This document shows positions 12,601 through 24,600 of a stretch of 64,000 nt of DNA, in pieces. The stretch covers positions 700,264 to 764,263 of the forward strand of contig NW_017804653.1 in NCBI RefSeq assembly GCF_001625305.1. Reading direction: 5' to 3'. Origin of the DNA: Branchiostoma belcheri (Eukaryota > Chordata > Leptocardii > Amphioxiformes > Branchiostomatidae). A program made the translations under genes and the position numbers. How positions within the stretch are numbered: the first letter of the stretch is position 1; the number at the start of each line of letters is the position of its first letter. The notes beneath the pieces were generated by a model, which worked only from the letters and a program-made list of their open reading frames with translations, searched no databases and was not told the origin of the DNA.

Positions 12601-15600
12601 ATAACATTCTGTTGCAGAACAACCTATTAGGTACATGTATACATGTACATTTGTAGGTACATACTTACTCTCCGTCACTAATATATAAGAATAGTGAAGG
12701 CTATCTGAAACATCAGACCCTTCTCACTGAGAATTTATACCATTGCTTGGTTTATTTTGTATTACCAATACATCACTTACAGGTAAATTTGATTTTCGCT
12801 CCTCTGTATGATTTTCAATCATCAGAGAAAGCCACCCCTAAAATCAATATTGAACAGTACATGCCATTGTACAGTGGGTACAAGATTGGCGCAATCAGGA
12901 GGGCCGTTTGGTGGGGATATAAAATAATCCTGTATGATGTTACCGGAATAACAATGTTCTCCCTTTGGGCATATAACCCAATTCTTCTCTTGATGGACTC
13001 CTATAACAGTTCTGGTAATAAAGAATTCCTATAGAACCCTGGCAGAATAATTCTGGCAATTTTGTAGGACCCTTTCTCTTTTATTTTCATAGTGGGAAGG
13101 GCATACTTATAGGCTTTAGATCGATAAGTTCAAGGGAATATGCTGTATTGTGTTTGATGGACACCCTTTTGATGGATTTGCACTACAGTTCTGGTAATCC
13201 AGAAAGCCTGCCAGTATAATTCTGGTGATTCAGTAGACAAGGACCCTTTCTCTCTTATTTTCATAGTGGGAAGGGCATACATCATATACATATAGGCTTT
13301 AGAACAATAAGTTCAAGGGAATATGCTGTATTGTGGTGAATAAGGCAATATATTTGTGAGATTGTGTACATGCACACCCCTTTGATGGATTCCTACTACA
13401 GTTGTGGTAATAAAGAATTCCTATACAGAAAGCCTGGCAGAATAATTCTAGCAATTCACTAGGCAAGGACCCTTTCTCTCTTATTTTCATAGCGGGAAGG
13501 CCATACATATTAGGTTTAGATCGATAAGTTCAAGGGAATATGCTGTATTGTGGAGGGTAAGGCATTATATTTGTGTGATTGTGTTTGAAGGACACCCCTT
13601 TGATGGATTTGCACTATAGTTGTGGTAATAAAGAATTCCTATCAAGAAAGCCTGCCAGAATAATGGTGGCAATTTTGTAGGGAAGGTCCCTCTGTGAGAT
13701 AGAGGGCATAGATGTAGGCTTAGATCAATAAGTTCAAGGGAATATGCTGCATTTGTGAGCCATCGTATTTGTGTGATTGAATGTGTATGTGTACACGTAC
13801 ACCCCTGTGGAAGAATGGTATGGTCCTATCTCAAGCGTAGCCAATCACGGGGACAGGTGTCCAAACTTAGATTGAGGTCAGGTTGGAATAAATGGGATCT
13901 TAAATGCTGCATGCAGTGGGGCTCCTGTGGGGTTTTCACCAATGCCTCTTGAGTGTATTTTATAACAAATGTATATTGATTTTAGGCAACATCTACCAGT
14001 GACTGGATACTGAGTTGAGTCATCCTAGCTAAGGGAAACAGGAATAATCGTGATAGATAAATAATGAATAAAATGAATAAGAATTATAACAATTTGATAG
14101 TATTAGACGTAGTGTAACAAATTTATAGCCTTTACTGATCATTTAAAAGTATTTGTTCCATATTTTTAGTTCCACTTGCAAAGGCCACTGACCTCTGCAT
14201 GTTTTAAGCCTCCCCCATTAATAGCCTCCCATATTTTACCCCAGTTTCGGCACACCTGTCCCTCAGCTTAAGCTCTCATTCAATCTGGAACAGCCAATGG
14301 ACCTGCAATTTTGCATGTTTGCTTCTACATGTACACATACCTGTAGTGTTGCTGCTTATGACTCATTATTAGAGGTGCATATGAGGATGGATCAGGATAT
14401 GGAATACCCGCAAGGTATGACCTGTTTTGTTTCGTAAATACTGTCCCTGATTATGAATACTGAGGGTATATCTGAATAATAAGAGCATGTATTTGGGTTG
14501 TTATATTTCTAGGATATTTTAATCTGTAAGATTGCAATGCAATGTAACATGTTGTGGAATTCTATCAGTATCTTCGTATTTGGTCTTGCATAGCTCTACA
14601 AGTATATATCTCTGGCACATTTAAGTAATAAGAGCATGCTGCTATGTATTTAGGCTAGGCATATTTGTGGGATATTTGATTCAGAATCCTGAAATTTTTT
14701 CCAGTGTTTCTACATTGTAGGTCATGCAAATTCCTTTTAATTACGTCTTCTTCACTGTCCTCCATGTAGATAGTGTTCTTAAAACCTACAACAGATCTCA
14801 AAGTAAGGAAACAGAACTGTTACAGTATTCTTAAAAACCCACCACCGATCTGAAAGTGAGGAAACAAACAAACAAACAAACAAACAAAATTTGTTGTGAA
14901 TCATATATACCCAATGTATGTATGGTTCAAGTCCAAGAAATGGTTCCAAGATTTTGTTGGGGTCTGCAAATTCCTTTACACATATCTCTTCTTCACTGCC
15001 TCTGAAAGTGTTCTTGAAAACCCACAAGAGATCTAGATTAATGAAACAAAATTATACAGTCCTTACCTAAAAGGCTGGTATTTTGACATTTGTCCAGATA
15101 GCATCGTTACCGGCAATCGATGGAAACACAATTATGGAGGAACGTAAAGTAGATTCCAGTTTAATCATGGGTATTGAGTCTGGGACCTTGTTGGTGATGA
15201 GACTGCAGTTTGAATAGACAGGGCGACCGGAGGCTATTAAGTAGAGCAAATCTAAATAATGGTTCAATTTTGGTATCATTACTGATATGTGCTGCACAGA
15301 ATTTAGTCTTATCTTTTATAGTCATTTTTACTCTTTTTATTCATTCACAGAGCAACATAGAAACTCCCTATGTCTCTTTTCTTTCCGTAATCAACAAATA
15401 TCAAGATTTAGACAGATCTGGGTGATGTAAAGAATTTAGTTTTATCTGTTATAATAATAGTCATTTTGCATTTTTTTCTCCATTCAAGACTGTTTATGTT
15501 TACAGAGCAACATAAAAACTCCTGAAACTCCCTATAGCTCTTTTCTTTCCTCAATCAATAGGTAATAGATTAAAAGATTTAGACTGTTCCGGATGGTGTG

Positions 15601-18600
15601 TTTTGTAATGATGCTTATTCATTATCCACTATTAGGGTCAGAATATTTAGCAGCAAAATTGAAAACCAAATATTAGTATTACATTGTATAATATTAGAAT
15701 AGCTGCACAGTCTACTGACTAACCCTAACAGGTATTCAAATCTTGCAAAAACTGCATAATTATCCAAAATTTTACCACAAACTCACTGTCCAGTATTGAT
15801 GTCAGAATATTAACCAGTGTGAATACAAAACTAATTATTAATAATAATAGTATTAATAGTATTATGTTGATAATACAGAATAAGACAGTCTAGTGGGTAA
15901 CTCTAACAGATATTCAAAATTTAATCTTGAAAAAACTACAAACCATTTTTCATAACTTTACTACAAACAAACAGATTTCGTCATCAGTAAAGATTGACGT
16001 GCTGTAATTCTCCCCACAGGCAGACATGAGGCTGTTGTAGTGGCAGAGACCCCAGGTTTTTAGTCTCCTGTGTTAGATCCTCCGGGCAATACGGTCAATA
16101 ATCATTCTTAATAGGTTGGTGCATGATTGTGTAATGTAGGCTGGTTGTAACTAAAGCTGGGTTTCACACACTGGCAACTCACGGTTTTCCTCAAATTTGT
16201 TAGCAGTTAATAGTTTTGTTTTATTAGTTAGTTAATAAGTTCAACAATAATTGATGATTACTCATTGCACACATGTTTAATTTCGTTACTTATTATTACT
16301 AACTAAGTTCTTCATTCTAGGTTATTTTGAGGACTAATTACATGTAAGCCCAACCATTCTGAATTGGCCTGTAACAATTGTACATTGTACATGTACATTG
16401 TACATGTGCAATGTATTTTCATTTGAATGAAAGCTCATCTGTGTTGGTAGAATCCATAGTTGTGAACTTTAAGCTTAGTTGAACTTCCAACGCAAAAAAA
16501 GAAACTCCATAAATTCTTGGTCAATCTCACCAACCTTTGCCAACCAGAAATTTATGGTGAGTTTCTTTTTTTGTGTAAGCTAAAAACTTTACCACTATGT
16601 TTTTGCATTGATGACATGTGTACTATATATCTTACAGCAACAGTATTTAACCATTGTTTTTATTTATTTGTTTATTTGTTTGTTTGTTTTTCCCAGAAGA
16701 CCCCAGTATGGGACAGACGGGACACCGTGCCCAGCTGCCCTGCCCTAAACCAGAGGTCGGTGACCTCAGTATCTGGAGCATCATGAGGAAGAACATCGGC
16801 AAGGATCTGTCCAAGGTGGGGGGATGTCTTAAGAGCTATCTTTTAAAACATAGATGTAGAACCTCTGTCCAAGGAAGTGGTACTAGTAATGTCTAAGGAG
16901 TTATCTTTGAAGACTTATATGTACATGTAGAACCTCTTCAAAGAGTTCTATGTTTTAATAATAGCATTCTTACTGCTGTGTAGTACCCAGTATGTTTTGT
17001 CCTTGGTGCTGAATTCATGGTTGTGATGTATACATGTGCTTTCTATTGATAAGGTGTATTTGATAGGTTACTTTACTGTGTAACTAGTACAAAATTGCAC
17101 TCTTTTGTTGTAAGAAACCAATATTTACTATCATAAATGTTTAACTGTTGTTGTATCACTGTGCTTTATCTGTTGAAAGTTATTCTAGGTTTTCAAGACC
17201 AAATGTGTGACAAGACTAGACCAAACTCTGGTTGATAAGGGGTATAGAGTCAATCAAATAGAGCTTTCAGCAAAGCAAGGATAATCTTTGTTGTTCTATT
17301 TAAGCCAAAACATATCCATTTTTTCCTGATGACCATGTCTAAAATCCTGAATATATTATTGTCTTAACTGGTAATTGCCAAAGGATCAGTAAAATATACT
17401 TGTATATACACATATATACTATTTGTTAAAAGGTGGATTCAAATCTGAACCATGTCCTGACATGTTATTTCCAGGTGTGTATGCCAGTGACGATGAATGA
17501 ACCCCTGAACACATTACAGCGGCTGGCAGAGGAGCTGGAGTATTCAGAACTACTGGACAAGGCTGCTGAGACAGACAATCCTTACGAGCGAATGGTCAGT
17601 ATGGAGAACAGAAACAAAACGTTTATGAACTTCAACATAAAGCTGTTAGGTATAGAAATGGCATCCAGGTATGGAAAAAATGTTATGAGTACTGTTAAAG
17701 GCTGTGTAGAAAGAGCCACACTATGTTGGCAAAATGTACTGTGCAGGCGCGAAACCCTGATTTTTCAGTTTTCGTTGAATGTTTCGTCAACGTTGCACCA
17801 GAATTTTGCCTGTTGCACACGATATCTTTTCCAACAATACATTTGGAATCTACAGATGGGATGTTAACGTCATATGCGCAAATACAACCATATTTGAGGC
17901 GTTCTGCCTAAGTGCTATACACAAGACATTACAGATTTCAGTCAGGCACAGTATGTTCTGCCGACGTGTTACGCTCCAGTGACCTGCAGGCTGATGAACC
18001 TGGGTCTATAATAACATGGATTATCTGGTGGACTAACATCTGTGATGCCATTGATTCTCACTCTGTGTAGGGAAGGCATATTGATTATTACTTAACACAG
18101 TGGTGTGCAGAGGCTGTTAACGGTATTCAGACTCTGATTTGCATCTGCACAAAAACAAAGACTGAGATAGAAATGCTGAGGGGCTTGATTTTGGACTCGA
18201 GGCCACAGCATCTGTTAGTTCTCAGATCAGAATTTAAAAAAATATGAAAATGAAAACATAGGGTGTAGTCTTTACCGATTGGTATGCATAGTCTCAATGA
18301 GCACAGGAGAATACACTCAGTTACATGTAGGTTTTTTTCCTAGTCCTCTGTTTTCATCCAGGGCTCAAAATTCATTCATTTTTTGGAATGGGTGCCCTGT
18401 GCACCCAACCTAAAAAATTGGGTGCACAAAAAAATCTTAAACAAGTACTACAACTTACAAGAAAGATTTTATTGTTTTTCTGACACCTATAATTAGATGC
18501 CAAGAATATCCTGTACACTATTATACATTCGATATGTACAAAATGCAAAAATACCTACAAAAATATTTGGGTGCACCAGTCCACCCACAGAAAAAATTGG

Positions 18601-21600
18601 GTGCACAGCTTCAATTTTGGGTGCACTAAGGTGCACATGCGCAGTATTTTGAGCCCTGTCATCTGCTAGATTTAATTGTCAGATGTAAAGTATATTTTGA
18701 AATGAATGTTATACATGTAAAATCTGTCTCAGCCATAGTACAAAATTTAGTATTGGCTTCAGCAAAAGTTTGTACATTTCTCTCTGTTTTTTCCAGCACT
18801 ACCCATAACACAGAGGTTTCATTTGTGGGTTTATTTGTTTGTCTGTTTATCCCCAGGCCCTGATAGCAGCGTTTGCTGTGTCAGGCTACAGTTCTACATA
18901 CTACAGGGCAGGACAGAAACCCTTCAACCCACTACTGGGGGAGACATACGAGTGTGTGAGGGAAGATAAGGGCTTCAGCTTCATAGCTGAACAGGTGTGT
19001 GGGTTTGGTTTCATAATGGATTTTTTACAGAAAAACTGTATTGGATACATGTTTGGTTTTGTAGGTCCTGACGTCTTCCATGTATATAGGAGAGTTAGAA
19101 TTGTCTCATTGTTTGGTCAGTCTCTTGTATGTATGCTTTGAAGTTATGAAAGTTGGCTATAGCTAACAGTTCAAGACACAAGATTATATATGTTATAAGC
19201 CTTTTTCCCTACTGCTTGACAATGTGACCAGTACAAACTTAGTGCCAAAAGCAGATGACAAAATAGGCACATAGCAGGTAGAAGGATAAGATTTTACTGT
19301 GCATGTGACAATATTATGGCATGTTGTACATTTGTATGTTTACATAACTTGCAGGTTAGTCACCACCCTCCCATCTCAGCCTGCCACTGTAAAGGGGAGA
19401 AATGGGTCTTCTGGCAAGGTAGGGGCTAATTTTACTTATCTTCAGATTTTTACGTCATATGTGGTTCTCATAGTAGATACATAGTTCTTATAGGGGACAA
19501 TCTTTGTTTAATATTTTATGTCGGGAAGCAACATATGCTAAATGGTTATATTTTTTTTCCTGCAGATGCAAGACTGAAAACCAAGTTCTGGGGAAAGTCC
19601 ATGGAGATTATACCAATAGGAACTGTAAATGTTTCCATACCAAAGTGAGTACTGGTGGACATACCAAATACTATGTACATTGTATCTGCATCTAAAACTA
19701 GCTCAGAAAAGAAGAAGAAATAGTCATGTCTTCACGTACCAGAGTTATCAACCAACTATAACTATCATAGAGTCAAACTCACAGTGCAGTTGGGGTAATC
19801 ACCAGACAACTGTAAACATAATGTTTAAAGTTAGATGTGGAAAGGCTAGGTGTCTTTTGGTGTAAAGATCCCACAACACTCCCAAAGAGTAGGGGTCCTT
19901 CCTGGTGTGAGTGGTTCAAATCTTACAGTTGGTCTTACACAGCTTGTATACCTTCTGTACAAAACTGGCGTGTTAGGCCTAGGCGGTTTACAGGTTATGC
20001 AAAACAAACCAGGTACATTATACATGTACATGTACTCTCATTCTAGTGATTGCTTGTTGAATGACCACCTGTATGTCCTTCTCTTCCTCTGCAGGTACAA
20101 CGACCACTACAGCTGGAGTAAGGTGACGTCCTGTATCCACAACATCATGACCGGTCAGCGCTGGATGGACCACTACGGGGAGAAGGTCATCAAGAACAAG
20201 GACATCACCTGTAGACTCATGTTTCACAAGGTCAGCAGACAACAGAAGAAGATAAACAAACAAACAAACAAACAAAAAACAAAAGTTCTTTATTCACAAC
20301 CACTTGCAGTGTCAATGTTTTGATGACAGTTTTGATGCTGATGTCATCTTCATCAGGGAAGTTATGACTGGTCCACTGTGCACTGTCCAATGTTACGTCA
20401 AACTAAATTGAGATGGCAGAAAAAATTTCAAACTGGATAGAATATACACTTCAGCTGATACAGCATATTCATTTGTGTAAGAATCATGTCACATTCACCC
20501 TATATCTGTCACTCATATTGTTGTTCATACATGTATGTTATCATGATCACTGCATAATGTGTTCAACATATCTTCTCTTATTTCTGTTTGCCTGTCATCT
20601 ATCCTTTGCACCATCCCTCCTCTTATTTCATGTTGTCTCCATGTTTCCCTTCTGTTGTCTCTTCTGTCTTCTTTCCTTCTCTCGTTCCCTGCACACGACA
20701 CCACCACCACCACAGTACATCTCTACCATCACGTGGTGGGCGGAGACTTTCCAACCGCTCAAATCCGCCATTGTCGATCGCTTTTTCTCTGATGACCCAC
20801 AGTCAGGGCGGGGCGTTAAACTGCCTGTAAGTCCCAGTCAGACATTTCACTTGTCCCACTCTCATCTATATTAAAATTTACATGTACATTATGTATAGCT
20901 TAGGATGACAGGCTTGAAATATAGGACTCCAAAGAAAGTGTAGTGGTCCTTTTTTTTTAGATCATTAGACTGAAGTAGCCATTTGGCTACCAACACTATA
21001 TGTAGCTTATAATTAGTTTTAGGATAATAGGCTTGTAATATAGGACTCTAAAGAAAGTGCAGTGCTCCCTCTTTAGATAATTTAGACTGAAGTAGCCATT
21101 TGGCTTATTCTCTATTGCTTACTGAGTTATATCATCATATACTGAGTGACATTTGAGGATGGAGTCTGTTGCTATAACTTAACATTGCCCAACAAAAAAA
21201 CTAAAAGTGAAACATTCAATTCAATCACATACTATCAGTGCTTGCATATACAATATCTTTTAATACTGTACATGTATGATATCGTGAACATGAATTGCAG
21301 GTTGATAGACTTGTCTACCGGCAGAGACTCTGATCACAGTTTCTGTTTAATAGAGACTCTGATTGGGATCTCTACTGGTAGAATCAGATCAAAATCCCTA
21401 CTCTGACGTACATGTACACGCATATGTATACTAGTACATACTTAGATGGCTTTAGAAAGTTAAGATTGCCCGTGTTTCCTGCAGGCGAGTTACTGGAGTA
21501 CCCGCTGCCATGACGTGCTGGGTTCAGTGTTAGATAAGGATGGGAAGGAAGTGCATCATCTGTTCGGCAAGTGGCATGAAGGGCTGTGGTGTGGACATCC

Positions 21601-24600
21601 TCCCAGTGCAAAGTGTATATGGAGACCTGGTAAGTGGGCGTGTGCAGGCACGTGTACATACATGTATGTATGTGGGTGAGCTGAAATGTAGTTTACAAAA
21701 TTGTAAATGCATTTAAGTGTGAATTGTTCAATATGTTACATTTATTAATAAGTACATGTCTAGTGTAATTTGTGATCTTAGTGATTGTATAATACACTCT
21801 GTAAGTGTGAATGTGTTACTGTAGTGTATACTTGGATGTACGTAAGTATCAAAAGTGAACGTTAGCCTGACTGTTTGGTATTACTAGTAAAATACTGGTG
21901 AAAATATATGCAATTTGATAATGTCTGGTAGTGTGTAATAATTATTAATATTAATAGCGGAAGTGTTTTAGTACATGTATAAGTGTGAATGTATTGTGTA
22001 GTGTAAACTTACAACTTGTTGAAAGGATGAAAGATAGTACAATGTGGAAATTATTCATTATACACTTATATCATACTTTCTTCTAACACAATATTGCAGT
22101 TAATGCTTAATACAAGGATCAGGAAAGGCTCTTAGACAACTACAAAATGTAGTATTACTAAAAGCTTGGCAAACATAGTTTAAAACATAACAAGTATTGA
22201 CGTGTAATCGTTTGAAGCACAATTACACATCGATGGCTGTCCTGTGAGCAATGTAATGTCAACTCTGTTCTCAATAGTCTCCACCAGACTTAAACTGGCT
22301 GAAGAATATAATTATTATTTTCTTACATGTACATAAGGAGAATAATTTGCCAGGGGAGTTTGGGAGTCCAAACAATTAGGAAACGTTACCCATACTGCAG
22401 ATTAACTCTACTGGCCAATTATTCCCCTTTATTCTCCAATAAGCAGAGGTTTAAGCTTCGGCTTATTTTTGACATGATTTTAGATGTTTTTAGTGCTTTT
22501 TCTGTACTTGCATTGTTTTTTTTTTACACTAGCCAAATGGATGGATACTGTCTGGCCTATTTGATACTGTCTTGCAGCCACCAAAAGAAACCTATTTTTT
22601 GCCAAATTTGACCATCTCTAACTCCTTTAATTGGAAGGCCTGGTGGAGGCTAGCCTCTTAAGCATGTGTCAGATCAGCACCTGTTCTGTACAGCCTTTTA
22701 ATGTTGCACCTGTTTTTTGTGCATGCATGTGACACGAGTAGCTGCCAATGTAAGATTGACTGAAAACAAGGTCCTCATGCGTATGATGGGCAGCGATGCA
22801 GCGAGGTCCTCTAGGAAAGGTGAGGAGAACTGCAGCTCCCTGCCAGAACAAATTAGAACCAATTTTTGACTCGCTATTTTCCAATTTCATAATAAATTCA
22901 ATCAGAAATTTTCCTTGTTGATCTCATAACAAACTAACAGCTGAAGGAACCCCCTTTTCCAGTGTTTGGTATGTTCCATCATTGCAGTCCATCAAGTATA
23001 TGTTTAATGTGTAACATCAGTTCTCATAATTCCACTAAGATCCCTAAGATTGCCATTAAAAAACAATATGGTGTTATTGAGGCCTTCTGAAGAAGAACTT
23101 GAATGCTAGCTTCTAACAGACTTCAGAAGTGGCTGGAAAAAGTAGATTGGCCAAATAGAAAGATAACATGTCAGGGTAGTGGCAAACTATGCTCCCTTGG
23201 CATACCAACTCCACTGGCATGACATCTGTCTATTTAGACAATTTCTACTCTTTCCAGGTGCTTATGAAGCCTAGATAGAGGCTATCGAATGCCTATACTG
23301 TATTTGATGTGTACATATTAATTAACTTGGGTATTACTGATGCTGTCTTTAGTTCCCTTTTGATTATATGTCACAAGGCAGTCATAGGGTATCCAGTGGA
23401 ATTATGAGAATTGACGTATCATTTTAGTATATTCAGTGTTGGAACAAACCAGATCCAAGAACAGGGGGTTCCAGGCTACCAAATCACACTGACAACAACG
23501 TTGAATTTTGTTTTGATTCAAATATTATTATTGACTTGCTGTTGATTTTAGAGATTCTCCACCCCCAACAACAATCACGCAAGGATTTCTCTAACACCGC
23601 TTCTTTACCCCCCTTACCTTACCACCAGTTTACTGAGTGTGTTCTGTAGTTTTCCTCCCTTTTGAAGCTGTGGTGATGTTGTAGTGATGTACTTTGTTGG
23701 GTGTTTTATCCAGGGCTGTCCCCATGAAAGACATTATTGTACCCAGAACTGTGCTTGTCTAGCCTGAATGGGTTTAGGGTTAGGATCAGGCACAGTTCTG
23801 ATAGTCTCCAAGTGTGTCCAAGAACATCTACTAGGTTTGTCCCAGGCAGGGTTCTGGATGTGAGAGTACTATCCAGAATTGTGCCTGAGCATGGTTTTGG
23901 ATAATGCATTGTCTGGATACTAGAACATGAGATTTGCTTGTTGTGTTGAAATACATGTATAAAATCATGTAAATTTTGTACTAGTAGCCAACAACACAAA
24001 TTTGTACATTGTAGCAGTGTTTTCAGTTGGACTGACTCTATGACAGCTTCCTGACATTGTAAAGTCTGTTTTGACTTACCCTTTCTTGCATTTTTCCCAG
24101 CAAAGTTTAATGGTTAAACTTCAGGAGGCAGCCCTGAGATAAAGTTTGTCGACTGCGTGGATGAGTTTGACTAACACTGCGGGTGGCTAGCCACACTTTT
24201 AGGCTTTATTATATTAGGCTTGATGCTTTGCACCAGGTTTCTATAGCAGGACTCACAGCACCGCTAGTGCAGGTAAAATTGGAGCGATGCAGGCTTTTTC
24301 TGATGTCTACCTGCACCATGTACTGGGCTTATGTATGCAGGTGTTTGTGGATTTTTACTTGCTGCAGTGACTGTTACATGGTAAGCTTAATATGAAGTGT
24401 AAAAGAATTGATAGCAATAGTTCCTGAACAGATTTTGGCATGATCCATACTTCCTAAATTCCTGAAAAGTCAGTGGTGAGAGTTAATCCTCATGCCACAT
24501 CACAAGTTCCAATACTATTGACTTAATATATGAGACAATAAGTATGAAATGACAAGCTAAATAACGTGTAAAAATCCTGTCCCCAGGCTCCATGCCGGAG

